Below are positions 30,012-39,140 of a DNA stretch of 64,000 nt, one piece after another. The notes under the pieces are model-generated. The model did not search any database. It was not told the DNA's origin and worked only from the letters and a program-made list of their open reading frames with translations. Each line of letters begins with the position of its first letter. Positions within the stretch are counted from its first letter, which is position 1. A program made the position numbers and the translations under genes. This DNA is from Bradyrhizobium sp. WSM1417 (GTDB lineage Bacteria > Pseudomonadota > Alphaproteobacteria > Rhizobiales > Xanthobacteraceae). The DNA lies in the NCBI RefSeq assembly GCF_000515415.1, contig NZ_KI911783.1, positions 2,160,392 to 2,224,391 on the forward strand, given 5' to 3'.

Positions 30012-30021
30012 GGGTTCAGAC

Positions 30022-30455
30022 TCAATTGATCCAATAAGCGACGAGAGCGGCGAGGTGGACGGCGGCCAAGAAGTTTCTGGCAAGTTTGTCGTAGCGAGTA
30101 GCAACACGCCTGAAATCCTTGAGCCGGCAGAAACAGCGCTCGATAACATTGCGCCCTTTATAGAGGCGCTTGCTGAAGCTGTGGAGGGTTACCCGGTTGG
30201 ATTTGTTTGGAATGACGGGTTTCGCGCCGCGATTGACGATTTCGGCGCGAAAGCCGTCGCCATCGTAGCCTTTGTCCCCAATGAGGGAAGACATGGGCGG
30301 CGCGAGCTTCAAAAGGGCCGGCCCTGCGGCAATGTCTGCGGCTTGTCCCGGAGTGAGATGAAATGCGCAAGGTTTGCAATCAGGGTCGCTCAGCGCGTGG
30401 ATTTTCGTGGTCCGCCCACCGCGCGAGCGGCCGATCGCCTGTTCACACTCCCCCC
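30022..30455 (-). CDS. IS5/IS427 transposase, second frame (catalytic C-terminal part)
   Basis: This frame runs QAIGRSRGGRTTKIHALSD, then DKGYDGDGFR with the second catalytic Asp, and ends with the YKGRNVIERCFCRLKDFRRVATRYDK box bearing the catalytic Glu. It has no start codon of its own near its upstream limit. It is expected to be made by -1 frameshifting on a run of A4G6 (plus-strand C6T4 at 30450-30459) shared with the first frame, giving one DDE transposase of about 250 residues. Confidence 0.85.
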
Positions 30456-30782
30456 TTTTCCGCCGCTCGCCGAGCGATGCGCTTTGATCGAGGTGGAGTC
30501 GATCGACAAAGCCACTCGGTCCTTGCCGCAGCGGGCGAGCGCTTCAAAGATCGCCTGCCAATGTCCGCGCTTAGCCCAGCGATTGAACCGATTGTAGATC
30601 GTCGTGTAAGGGCCATAGTCGGACGGGCAATCGCGCCAGCGTGCGCCGCACTGGAGCATGTGAATGATACCGCTGATAATGCGTCGATCGTCTTCGCGCG
30701 CCGGGCCGGTCTGGTTCGTTGGCAGATGCGGCTCTATCTGAGCCCACTGCTTGTCGTTGAGCCAGAACAGTCCTTTGCGCAT
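30390..30782 (-). CDS. IS5/IS427 transposase, first frame
   Basis: This 130-residue N-terminal part of the transposase starts MRKGLFWLNDKQWAQIEPHL and carries GPYTTIYNRFNRWAKRGHW and the first catalytic Asp in VALSIDSTSIKAHRSASGG. It stops at 30390, after the slippery A4G6 site where -1 frameshifting would join it to the second frame. Both frames look undamaged, so the element may be active. Confidence 0.88.
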   Translation of the reverse strand: MRKGLFWLNDKQWAQIEPHLPTNQTGPAREDDRRIISGIIHMLQCGARWRDCPSDYGPYTTIYNRFNRWAKRGHWQAIFEALARCGKDRVALSIDSTSIKAHRSASGGKGGSVNRRSAARAVGGPRKSTR

Positions 30783-30851
30783 CGAAGTCCCCCGTGCCGA
30801 ATCAACTTGGCACCAGGGAATCAGAACTCGCTAATTAGGTACAGACCCTAG

Positions 30852-32286
30852 CATTACAGTTGCATTTTTGATTTGAAGTGAGCGCGTTGGGCGTTAGCTT
30901 GGTGAGCTCTGCGCCAGCAAGACCATGCGATGATGTGTGCGGGTTGAATACGGTTTCGAGCGAGTCTGATGGCAATGCGGCGGATTTCCTGGATTGACCA
31001 ACGGATCAGTGGCGCCGTGGCTGTGTTTTGGCTTTTGCCGGGGGGCGCCGTTTTGTTTTTTTGGGCGGTGGCGGGTTAGCGCGATGTCGGATCGCAGCCA
31101 TCATGGCGAAGGCGAGCATCACCAGGGACACGTGACGGTGCCAGCCATGCCAGGATCTGCTCTCGTTGTGATCGAGCCCGAACTCGTTTTTCGCGGTTTC
31201 AAAGCTGTCCTCGATCGCCCATCGATGGCCTTCGACCGCGACCAGCGTTTCAATGGCTGTTCCCGCTGGGCACCAGGTGGTGAAGAAGGCGAGGTCATCA
31301 TCGGCGATGCGACGACGGATCAGTAGACCGCGTGTCCACAAACCGTCATTTGCACTGTTGAACTGCTCGGCCTCGAGATCGGCCAATTCGAGATAACACC
31401 AATCGTGCAGCCGCGGTCCTTTGGTTCCGGCTCCCGCCGACAGGCGCTTCCAGTCGGATTGGTGCCGCGTCCGGGCGAGGTCTGCAGCCGTACCGGCGAC
31501 CGGCGGTCGCTTGCCCCAGGATCGAAACACATGAGCGCTGCTGACCCCAAGCACGTAGCCTTTGCCTGCCCGACGTAGTTGCTGTTCGATGTCGCCAACG
31601 CCGTAGACTGTATCGCCGGCAACCCACCTGAATGGTACAGACGCGGCTATCGCGCGTGCGATCATTCTCGTCGCAAGCTTTGGTTTGGTCGCAAAGCCGA
31701 CATCGGCAGGCACATATGCGGCTTCCAGACGATCCGGATCGTCGGTCCATTCCTTCGGAAGATACAGCGCGCGGTCGATGAACGCATGACCATGACGCGA
31801 AACGTAGGTAGCGAAGACTCCGATCTGGCAGTTCGTAATCTTGCCTGCCGAACCAGTGTATTGCCGCGCCACTCCGCATGACGCTTTGCCCTGTTTGAGA
31901 AAACCGGTCTCATCGATCACCAGCACCGCATCGTCATCCGCCAAATGCTCGATGACATAGTCGTGCACGATATCGCGCAGGGCATCAGCGTCCCAGTCTC
32001 CACGACCCAGAATCGCCTGCTGCCGCCATGGGCCGGGATCGCCAGCCGCCTCCGCGCGCATCCAACCGGTCTTGCGTTGCTCATCTCCGAGCAGACCTTC
32101 CAGGAATAGACCTGCATTCGTCGCAACACGCTCTTGCGTGAACAACGGACGTATCCGTTGCTTGATCTCTCGAAGCGACGCCGCCCACAACGCAAGCGTC
32201 TCCTCAACCAACGCGGCCCTCGCCCACGACATTCGAATCATGGTTGCCCATGGATTCAGAAGCCCGTAACAAAAGCAACTGTAATG
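30852..32286 (-). mobile_element. IS701-family insertion sequence
   Basis: This 1,435-bp element has inverted repeats CATTACAGTTGC at both ends (30852-30863 and the complement at 32275-32286). CTAG on each side (30848-30851 and 32287-32290) fits the 4-bp YTAG target duplication typical of IS701. The left CTAG is formed partly by the last base of the IS5 element and its TA duplication, so IS701 inserted after IS5, right at its edge. Confidence 0.88.
31006..32241 (-). CDS. IS701-family DDE transposase
   Basis: This is an intact transposase of 411 residues starting at ATG 32241. Catalytic-region landmarks are DDAVLVIDETGFLKQGKAS near residue 105, WVAGDTVYG near 210 and the C-terminal EGHRWAIEDSFETAKNEFGLDHNE near 345 with the catalytic Glu. 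The C-terminus ends in a basic Pro/Lys-rich tail. Length and motifs are normal for the family, so the element is potentially active. Confidence 0.92.
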   Translation of the reverse strand: MIRMSWARAALVEETLALWAASLREIKQRIRPLFTQERVATNAGLFLEGLLGDEQRKTGWMRAEAAGDPGPWRQQAILGRGDWDADALRDIVHDYVIEHLADDDAVLVIDETGFLKQGKASCGVARQYTGSAGKITNCQIGVFATYVSRHGHAFIDRALYLPKEWTDDPDRLEAAYVPADVGFATKPKLATRMIARAIAASVPFRWVAGDTVYGVGDIEQQLRRAGKGYVLGVSSAHVFRSWGKRPPVAGTAADLARTRHQSDWKRLSAGAGTKGPRLHDWCYLELADLEAEQFNSANDGLWTRGLLIRRRIADDDLAFFTTWCPAGTAIETLVAVEGHRWAIEDSFETAKNEFGLDHNESRSWHGWHRHVSLVMLAFAMMAAIRHRANPPPPKKTKRRPPAKAKTQPRRH

Positions 32287-32290
32287 CTAG

Positions 32291-32992
32291 CCACATAGGA
32301 GAAGCCGCGCGATTTTGGCTGGCGATATCCAGTTGCGAGACTAAGCAGATCTTAGCTTTATCTCGTTCGGAGGACATATTCGATGCGATTGTAGAACCTC
32401 GATGAAGACGATGACACCGATCTGGACCTCGGCGTGACATTTGATGTTCGCGATGATGAAGGAGACGATTTCGAGGTATGGACGAAGCTCTCTTGGAGCA
32501 TTGTCGAAGTGGTCGGCTTTGTGGCTCCTTGATGCGGCGATATGGGCAACCAGGAAGGCCGAAATGTTTAGGCCGTCTATCAGGCCAACTTCGCCGGGTT
32601 CTCCTTCGGCTTTCGGCCGGGGTGGAATCCCGGGCGAGCCAGACCAGGTTAGCGCTGCGGCTCGGCGTCATCGTGGCTCGAATGCGGTGCCGACCCATCA
32701 GTCGCTCGATCCGCGTCAGCCCATCATCATGAATAACATATCATGAGAACATTTAAGATCGGCGGACGCCGGGCCCGCGACTGCCATGGAGCGGCCGGCC
32801 TCGCCCCGAAAGACCTTTCAATTTGCAGGATTTCTGCATTCTCGGCCCGATCTTCGCGATCTTTAGGCATCAGCCTGCCTTAGATTACTTCGAGCGCAGT
32901 TGGGCGACGATAATCAAGGAAACCACCCCAAGCTCTAAACAGAGGAAGCGTGGAAGTATGTCGAGGGCGGCGCACATGCCGGGACGAAGCTA
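32291..32992. other. 700-bp upstream region of the dppB-like operon
   Basis: No gene is recognised. Frames on both strands between 32358 and 32746 have no family motif. The right part should contain the promoter of the large operon; a dyad at 32824-32838 is annotated separately. Confidence 0.45.
32824..32838 (+). promoter_or_regulatory. Candidate operator TGCAG-N5-CTGCA upstream of the dppB-like operon
   Basis: TGCAG (32824-32828) and CTGCA (32834-32838) form a perfect 5-bp dyad 155 bases before the first gene. The 50 bases 32818-32867 match 53942-53991 upstream of bioB at about 36 of 50 positions, including the same dyad and a downstream TCTTTAGG. The shared element suggests a common regulator; none is identified. 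Confidence 0.4.
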
Positions 32993-33946
32993 ATGGTGGG
33001 CTTCCTCATCCGGCGGGTATTACAAACGATTCCTGTTCTGTTTATCGTCACCGGTCTGATCTTCGGCATGCTATGGATGATTCCTGGCGATCCGGCCCGT
33101 GCTTTCGTTGGCCCCGGCGAGGTGCTGGACGAGCAACAACTCGACGTTATTCGTAAGGAACACAGTTTCGATCGCCCCGTCGTTGTTCAATACGCGCTCT
33201 GGCTTGGCAAGATCGTGAAAGGTGATCTCGGCCGCTCGGTGCAGACCAACCGTCGTGTGGCCGGCGAGCTGGCGGAGAGGGCCCAGGTCACTCTCGGTCT
33301 CGGGCTGATGGGCGTACTGCTCGCCGTTGTACTCTCGCTTCCGGCGGGCATCGCTTCGGCGATCTATCGCGGGCGATTCGCCGATTACCTTGCCACGATA
33401 CTCTCCGTTGGCGCCGTCGCGATCCCTGGCTTCTGGCTCGGAATCGTCATGATCCTGTTGTTCGGCGTGGAGCTACGGTGGCTTCCGGTGCAAGGCTACG
33501 TGCCGTTCAGCGACAGTCTCCGCGGATGGCTCGCCCACATCGTCCTGCCGGCAATAGCGCTCGCGGTCACTAGTTGCGCGCTCCTCATGCGCCAGACGCG
33601 TTCCGCCATGCTCGAGGTCCTGGCTCAGGATTACGTCAGGACGGCGCGCGCTAAGGGTATGCCGAATTCCATCGTGATCTGGGTTCATTCCTTGCGCAAC
33701 GCGCTGCTCCCTGTTGTTACACTGTTGGGTCTGCAAGTCGGGCAAATCTTTGCTGGCGCGGTGGTCATTGAAACGCTTTTCGGCATCCCCGGCTTGGGCA
33801 GCTTTCTCGTACAGGCGATTTTTCAGCGCGATTTTGCGGTCGTGCAGGCCGCGGTTCTGTTGATCGCACTGGGCGTTCTGACTGCCAACCTCATCACAGA
33901 CGTCGTATGTGCATGGCTGGATCCGAGGATCAGATATGGCATCTGA
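32993..33946 (+). CDS. Dipeptide/nickel-type ABC permease (DppB-like)
   Basis: This is an inner-membrane permease of 317 residues and the first gene of the operon running to 42830. The N-terminus MVGFLIRRVLQTIPVLFIVTG, the GDPAR motif, six hydrophobic segments and the EAA loop (DYVRTARAKGMPNSIVIWVHSLRNALLPV, near 220-248) are all standard for DppB/OppB. It overlaps the next permease gene by 11 bases. The operon also contains carboxylase and CoA-transferase-like genes, so the solute is more likely an organic acid or acid-bearing compound than a nutritional peptide (inference). Confidence 0.94.
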   Translation: MVGFLIRRVLQTIPVLFIVTGLIFGMLWMIPGDPARAFVGPGEVLDEQQLDVIRKEHSFDRPVVVQYALWLGKIVKGDLGRSVQTNRRVAGELAERAQVTLGLGLMGVLLAVVLSLPAGIASAIYRGRFADYLATILSVGAVAIPGFWLGIVMILLFGVELRWLPVQGYVPFSDSLRGWLAHIVLPAIALAVTSCALLMRQTRSAMLEVLAQDYVRTARAKGMPNSIVIWVHSLRNALLPVVTLLGLQVGQIFAGAVVIETLFGIPGLGSFLVQAIFQRDFAVVQAAVLLIALGVLTANLITDVVCAWLDPRIRYGI

Positions 33947-34841
33947 TGCGATTGCCGGATCGGTGCGTTCGCCGTTGATCACAGTGCTCACGAAAAGCCC
34001 GCAACTCGTAATGCTTCGTAAGCTGGTCCGCATTCCCAGAGCCGTCTTTGGCATTGTGGTGCTCGTTGCCGTGCTGATTTGCGCGATTTTCGCCGAACAT
34101 ATTGCGCGACTCGATCCCGAGGACATGGACTTCGGCAACCTCCTGAGCGGGATGACGGTCGCGCACTGGCTCGGATCAGACCAACTCGGACGCGATACAT
34201 TCTCGCGGCTGGTCTATGGGAGCCAAGTTGCGCTGTCGGTCAGCGTCGGCGCGATCGGTCTTGGGGTCCTGATTGGCGTGCCGCTCGGGCTCGTCTCAGT
34301 CTATTTCCGTGGCTGGGTCGACGATCTCCTGATGCGGGCAATGGACGCGCTGACGGTGTTTCCGAGCCTTCTCATCGCAGTAGCATTGGCGGCGACGCTT
34401 GGCAGCTCGTTGACCACGGTCATTCTCGCTATCGGCATCGCCAACGTGCCGTGGATCGCCCGTGTCGTTCGGAGCCAGGGTTTGTCAGTGCGAGAGCAGG
34501 ATTACGTGGCGGCGGCCATCGCTGGCGGCATGAGCAATTTCGGCGTGATTGTAAAACATATCTTTCCGAATACGCTTGCTCCGATCATCGTACAAGCGAC
34601 GCTCGGTATGGGCTACGCAGTTCTGGCGGAAGCGGGGCTTGGCTTCATCGGTGTCGGCGTGCAGCCGCCGACCCCAACGTGGGGCAACATGCTCCAGCAG
34701 GCGTTTCCACTCCTGGAGCGCCAACCGTTGATGTCGATTGTGCCAGGGCTGGCGATCTTTTTGCTCGTATTGGCCTTCAACTTCATCGGCGACGCGCTTC
34801 GCGACATCCTAGATCCTCGGCTGAGGGGCGTCGTTCACTAG
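33936..34841 (+). CDS. Dipeptide/nickel-type ABC permease (DppC-like)
   Basis: This is the second permease, 301 residues, with the DppC N-terminal helix, the LGSDQLGRDTFSRLVYGSQVALSV motif near residue 90 and the EAA loop (DYVAAAIAGGMSNFGVIVKHIFPN near 200). ATG 33936 overlaps the dppB-like stop, indicating translational coupling; a frame extension to 33909 is unnecessary. It ends 13 bases before the CaiB-like gene. Confidence 0.93.
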   Translation: MASDAIAGSVRSPLITVLTKSPQLVMLRKLVRIPRAVFGIVVLVAVLICAIFAEHIARLDPEDMDFGNLLSGMTVAHWLGSDQLGRDTFSRLVYGSQVALSVSVGAIGLGVLIGVPLGLVSVYFRGWVDDLLMRAMDALTVFPSLLIAVALAATLGSSLTTVILAIGIANVPWIARVVRSQGLSVREQDYVAAAIAGGMSNFGVIVKHIFPNTLAPIIVQATLGMGYAVLAEAGLGFIGVGVQPPTPTWGNMLQQAFPLLERQPLMSIVPGLAIFLLVLAFNFIGDALRDILDPRLRGVVH

Positions 34842-34854
34842 GGACTTGGAAAGA

Positions 34855-37293
34855 ATGCAATCAAAAAATCAAAGCGCCTTAGCAGGCATGACAGTGATCG
34901 AAATCGGCAGCGGAGCAGCGAGCGCATATTGCGGTCGGCTGCTTGCAGATGCAGGAGCATCGGTGACGGCCGTCAGGATGATTGGCGATGCGCCTACGAT
35001 CGCGCGTGAACGGACCGACCCAGAACTTGCTTTTTCCGCCTACTTGTCTGCCAACAAGTCGATGTCCGATGCTGCATTGGAGTTGGAATCAATTCAACGT
35101 CTGTGCCGAGATGCCGACCTCGCGTTAATCGGTGAAGACTCCAAATTCCGCGCGTGCGACGTCAACCCTAAGAGGGGAGCCATCGATCTAACCTGGTTCG
35201 GCCGTAAGGGACCCTATAAGGGGTGGGAGGGAAGCGATCTTGTCATTCAGGCTCTGACCGCGATGCCTCATCTCGCGGGACCGGTGGAGGGACCGCCTCT
35301 GCATGCAGGCGACCGTCACGCGACGATGATCGGCGGAGTCACCGCCTATATCGCGGCGCTCGCCGCAATGCTCGCGAAGCCGGCCCGAGTTACCCGGAGT
35401 TTCGAGCTCAGCATCCTTGAGGCAAACCTCGTGGTCAGCGAAATGCATATGTATTACGTTGAACAAGACGGTGCGCCGATAAAGCGACAGGGCATCAATC
35501 GCTTCTCGCCCATTGGTCCGGTTGGGATCTACCCCTGCAAGGACGGCTGGGTTGGGATCACTGCGACGACGCCAGATCAATGGAAATCGCTCTGCGTCGT
35601 CCTGGGGATGGAAAAGGAAGGGGCCGACGAAAAGCTCGCGACACGACAGTTGCGGTTTGAGCGGCTCGATGAAGTCGAACAGGCCATGATTCGTGCCCTC
35701 AGCGCGGGAAGAGCTGAGCATTGGGCCGAACGTGGCCGCCGCTATCGGGTGCCGATCGTGATGGTGCCCGACGCCGCAGGAATTTTGAGCCATCCAATCT
35801 TTGCGGCGCGGGAGTCGCTTGCAATGCTGTCCACGCGGAGTGGCCAGCTCAAGGTGCCTCGCACCCCCTTCAGTCTCAGCAAGACGCCGACGCATACAAT
35901 ACTCAACGCAGTTGACGGCAAGCTAATTGCTCAATTGGGGGGGACTGCTCAAAAGCCGCAAGGTGGAGCACTCCAGGATGACTTGCCGTTGTCGGGCCTC
36001 ACGGTTGCGGACTTTACAATGGGGTGGGCCGGACCGATGGCGAGCCGGTTGCTTGCCGACTTGGGCGCGGAGGTTCTGAAAATCGAGGCGGGACGCTATC
36101 CCGATTGGTGGCGCGGCGTGAACTGGACGCCGGAATATATCGCGGCGAAGCAATATGAGGCGACCAAGCATTACTGCGGACTTAACCGCGGCAAGCGCGG
36201 TATCACCCTCGACCTCACGAAACCTGCGGGCAAGAAGCTCGCGCTCGCACTTGTCGCCAAGGCGGACGCTGTCATCGAGAACCAGGCTGCCGGAGTAATG
36301 GATAAGCTGGGCCTCGGGTACACCGATCTCGTCACGGTGAACGCCAACATCGTCATGACCTCAATGTCCGGGTTTGGAACCGGCAACGCCTGGTCAAGCA
36401 CGCGTGCATACGGTTCGACGTTGGAACAGGGGTCAGGGCTTCCCCATTTCATGGGCAGTCCGGGGACACCACCGACGATGGCCCATATGGCCTACGGTGA
36501 TCCGGTAGGCGGGCTCTATGGCTGTGCGTCGCTTCTTACGGCGGTTTTTCACAAGCGCCGCACCGGCGAGGGGCAATACGTCAATATCAGCATGGTGGAA
36601 TCCATGCTGCAGTTCGCGACGCCGGCGCTGCTGCAATATCAACTCGATCCTGCCGCTCCATTGCGACGGCGGAACCGGCATTCGCTCTTTGCGCCGCACG
36701 GCATCTATCCATGCGCAGGGGAGGACCGCTGGCTCGCCGTCGCTGTCGAGAGCACAGAGATGTTCACAAGCCTCGCACGCGTAGTCGGACGCAGCGATTG
36801 GATTGGCGAGGCCGCATTCGACTCGGCTGCTTCACGAAGGCAACGCCATGATGACATCGATGCTGCTATCGTAGCTTGGACGAAAAAGCAGGAGCCACAT
36901 CAAGCGGCAGCTATACTCCAACAGGCTGGTATTGCGGCGGCGCCCGTCCTGCACACTGAGGAGATTGTTCAAAACCCGCACCTCATCGCGACAGGCTTTT
37001 TTATCGACCTCATTCGCGACATATCTGGACCACAGCGCCAAGCAGGCATCGCTATCATGCAAGACGGCGGGCGTCTCGGTGCCCGCACCGCAGCACCGCT
37101 CCTTGGCGAGCACAGCTGGATGATCCTTGAAAAGCATCTCGGGCTCGAGCGCGCCGCCTATGAAGAGCTAGTGGATGATGGCGTAATCACCTTCGCTCCA
37201 ACGTCTCTTCGACGCATGCTCTCGCAACCAAAATCAGAGATCGCGGCTCTTGAAACTAACGCCGAGCCGCACATCGGCGTAAACCTAGTTTAG
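34855..37293 (+). CDS. Two-domain CoA-transferase-family III (CaiB/BaiF) protein, both catalytic Asp positions changed
   Basis: This is an 812-residue protein made of two CaiB/BaiF domains in tandem, about residues 1-365 and 375-760. Each has the family start (GMTVIEIGSGAASAYCGRLLADAG; GLTVADFTMGWAGPMASRLLADLGAEVLKIE) and the helix after the catalytic loop. Class III CoA-transferases use an Asp in a VDxSM motif. Here the first domain reads SFELSILEA (Glu at about 184) and the second GQYVNISMVES (Asn at about 577), so neither has the canonical Asp. The second domain keeps most other landmarks (LNRGKRGITLDL, GFGTGNAWSSTRAYG, GEGQYV). ATG 34855 is preferred to TTG 34846. It sits between permease and biotin-carrier genes. 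It may transfer CoA by an altered mechanism, isomerise an acyl-CoA, or bind one. Confidence 0.88.
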   Translation: MQSKNQSALAGMTVIEIGSGAASAYCGRLLADAGASVTAVRMIGDAPTIARERTDPELAFSAYLSANKSMSDAALELESIQRLCRDADLALIGEDSKFRACDVNPKRGAIDLTWFGRKGPYKGWEGSDLVIQALTAMPHLAGPVEGPPLHAGDRHATMIGGVTAYIAALAAMLAKPARVTRSFELSILEANLVVSEMHMYYVEQDGAPIKRQGINRFSPIGPVGIYPCKDGWVGITATTPDQWKSLCVVLGMEKEGADEKLATRQLRFERLDEVEQAMIRALSAGRAEHWAERGRRYRVPIVMVPDAAGILSHPIFAARESLAMLSTRSGQLKVPRTPFSLSKTPTHTILNAVDGKLIAQLGGTAQKPQGGALQDDLPLSGLTVADFTMGWAGPMASRLLADLGAEVLKIEAGRYPDWWRGVNWTPEYIAAKQYEATKHYCGLNRGKRGITLDLTKPAGKKLALALVAKADAVIENQAAGVMDKLGLGYTDLVTVNANIVMTSMSGFGTGNAWSSTRAYGSTLEQGSGLPHFMGSPGTPPTMAHMAYGDPVGGLYGCASLLTAVFHKRRTGEGQYVNISMVESMLQFATPALLQYQLDPAAPLRRRNRHSLFAPHGIYPCAGEDRWLAVAVESTEMFTSLARVVGRSDWIGEAAFDSAASRRQRHDDIDAAIVAWTKKQEPHQAAAILQQAGIAAAPVLHTEEIVQNPHLIATGFFIDLIRDISGPQRQAGIAIMQDGGRLGARTAAPLLGEHSWMILEKHLGLERAAYEELVDDGVITFAPTSLRRMLSQPKSEIAALETNAEPHIGVNLV

Positions 37294-37304
37294 GTCTGAC
37301 AACA

Positions 37305-37526
37305 ATGGCGAAAATCGAAATCAAAAGCGAGCTTGCAGGCATCGTTCAATCGCTCCCGGCGGTCGGACAGACCGTCGCTGTCGAAGACGAGCTTGTGCTC
37401 CTGGAGTCCATGAAGATGGAGATTCCGATCGTGTCGAGGTGGGCCGGAGTGGTCACCGCAGTGTGCGTTGAGCGCGGCGCAACGGTTGCCGAGAGCGATG
37501 TACTTGTCGTCATTGAGACCCGATAG
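37305..37526 (+). CDS. Stand-alone biotin carboxyl carrier protein (73 residues)
   Basis: This is a minimal biotinyl domain: MAKIEIKSELAGIVQSLPAVG, then the biotinylation motif ESMKMEIP (Lys near residue 35) and a C-terminal hairpin (GVVTAVCVERGATVAESDVLVVIE). It lacks the Ala/Pro-rich linker of classical BCCP. It would carry carboxybiotin between the biotin carboxylase (26971) and the carboxyltransferase (41280). It starts 12 bases after the CaiB-like gene stop, inside the operon. A decayed copy is at 49524-49737, also just before a binding-protein gene. Confidence 0.93.
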   Translation: MAKIEIKSELAGIVQSLPAVGQTVAVEDELVLLESMKMEIPIVSRWAGVVTAVCVERGATVAESDVLVVIETR

Positions 37527-37564
37527 TCCCCGGTTTTGGGACAATGAAGAGAGGGAGAACAAGA

Positions 37565-39133
37565 GTGACAGAATGTCGTTATTTTCGATCCGGACTACGT
37601 CTCGTAGCAATGATGCTCGGTCTACTCGCCGCCGCGCCGCTGGCCGCGCAGGAGAAACCGCAATACGGCGGACATTTGCGAGTCGGCTACGGTTACGAGC
37701 CAACGTCGCTCGATCCGGTCCTCGGGCGCTCGGGGGGCGACCACTATTTCTTCCGTCAAATCTTCGATCAACTCGTCGACGCCGACCAGGCGGGTGTCCC
37801 GGATGCATCGTCGTCGCTCGCGACCGCGTGGGACATTTCCGAGAACCCGGACGCGATCACCTTCACATTGCGTGAGGGCGTCACATTTCACGACGGCACG
37901 CCCTTTAATGCTGATGCGGTGAAGAAGAACATCGAGCGCATTCTCGATCCGGCGACCAAGGCGACGCCGCGAAGCAACATGGCCATCATCAGCTCCGTCG
38001 ATGTCCTCGGCGACCACAAGATCAAGTTCAACCTGCGCGGTCCATGGGCGTCGGGGCTCGGGCTGCTGGCGGACCGCGGCGGCGCGATGAGCTCGCCGAC
38101 CGCACTCACAAAGCTGCTACAGGATTACGGCTGGAATCCTTCAGGCACCGGGCCGTTCAAGATCAAGGAGGTCGTCACCGGCAGCTACGTGCGGATGGTC
38201 CGCAACGAAAACTACTGGGGCAAGGACAAGGCAGGCAACAAACTGCCTTACCTGGACGAGATCACCATCGAAATCATCAAGGACGAAACCGTCCTCGCTT
38301 CGGCGCTCAAGACGGGCCAGATTGATATCGCCTATCTCCCGAACCGCGAGGTCGACGCGTTTCTTGCGGACAAGAATTTCAAGGTCGAGAAGATCGAAGG
38401 TCAAAACTTGGCCTCTCTCCTGGTGTTCAATCCGGAGATCGCGCCGATGAACGACATCAACCTGCGCCTCGCGGTGGCGCATGCGATCAACCCGGCGGAT
38501 ATCAACAAGGCAGTCTTCCTCGACAAAGCCATCGTCGCCGATTCCGGCATGTGGCCTGTCAAGACCTGGGTCTATCAACCGAGTCCGGCGCTCGCGTCGT
38601 ATGATCTGAAGAAGGCGAAGGCGGCCTTGGCAGCCGCCGGCAAGCCAAATGGCTTCGAACTCACTATCCTCACCTACCCAGATTCGTTGACGCAGCAGAC
38701 GGCTGAGATCCTGCGTGCCCAGCTCGGGCGGATCGGCATCAAGGCGAATATTGAGGTACTGGCAGTCGGACCGGCCACGGAGAAATTCTTTTCGGCCAAG
38801 GCATCGCCTCTGTACCTGACATCGTGGAGCCGCAGTCCGGAGCCGGACGAAATCGCGTCTAGGAGCTTTAAGAGCGGTAGCTACTACAATCCGAGCAAGC
38901 AGGCGAATGCCGAGTTGGATGCGCTGATCCAGCAAGGCATATCGACCTATGATCAGGCCAAGCGCAAAGAAATTTACGCCAAGATCAACGAAATCGTGCT
39001 TGGCCAAGTGCTGTGGCATCCGATGCTCTATGGAACGGCATACGTCGCTGCTCCTAAGAAAGTTCAAAACCTGAAATCGCTGGTGACCTGGGATGGAAAG
39101 ATGAGCCTGAAGAACATCTGGATCAAGCAGTGA
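37565..39133 (+). CDS. Dipeptide-type ABC substrate-binding protein (family 5), copy 1
   Basis: This is a periplasmic family-5 binding protein of 522 residues. A signal peptide (LVAMMLGLLAAAPLAAQ) precedes the mature start KPQYGGHLRVGYGYEPTSLDP. Family landmarks are FTLREGVTFHDGTPFNADAVKKN near 100, GTGPFKIKEVVTGSYVRMVRNENYW near 190 and the C-terminal IKQ. I chose GTG 37565 over ATG 37544 because the related gene at 49770 starts at the aligned position behind the same GAGAGG ribosome site, and both then give 522 residues. It is preceded by the biotin carrier and followed by a hairpin and two ATPases. Confidence 0.93.
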   Translation: MTECRYFRSGLRLVAMMLGLLAAAPLAAQEKPQYGGHLRVGYGYEPTSLDPVLGRSGGDHYFFRQIFDQLVDADQAGVPDASSSLATAWDISENPDAITFTLREGVTFHDGTPFNADAVKKNIERILDPATKATPRSNMAIISSVDVLGDHKIKFNLRGPWASGLGLLADRGGAMSSPTALTKLLQDYGWNPSGTGPFKIKEVVTGSYVRMVRNENYWGKDKAGNKLPYLDEITIEIIKDETVLASALKTGQIDIAYLPNREVDAFLADKNFKVEKIEGQNLASLLVFNPEIAPMNDINLRLAVAHAINPADINKAVFLDKAIVADSGMWPVKTWVYQPSPALASYDLKKAKAALAAAGKPNGFELTILTYPDSLTQQTAEILRAQLGRIGIKANIEVLAVGPATEKFFSAKASPLYLTSWSRSPEPDEIASRSFKSGSYYNPSKQANAELDALIQQGISTYDQAKRKEIYAKINEIVLGQVLWHPMLYGTAYVAAPKKVQNLKSLVTWDGKMSLKNIWIKQ

Positions 39134-39140
39134 GAGAGCC

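Larger units (their letters stand above)
30012..30848 (-). mobile_element. IS5-family (IS427 group) insertion sequence
   Basis: The element is about 837 bp, with imperfect inverted repeats starting GGGTTCAGACTC at the left end and GGGTCTGTACCT at the right end, and a TA on each side (30010-30011 and 30849-30850). It contains the two overlapping transposase frames of the IS427 group with a slippery run between them. The right end abuts the IS701 element. Confidence 0.85.
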
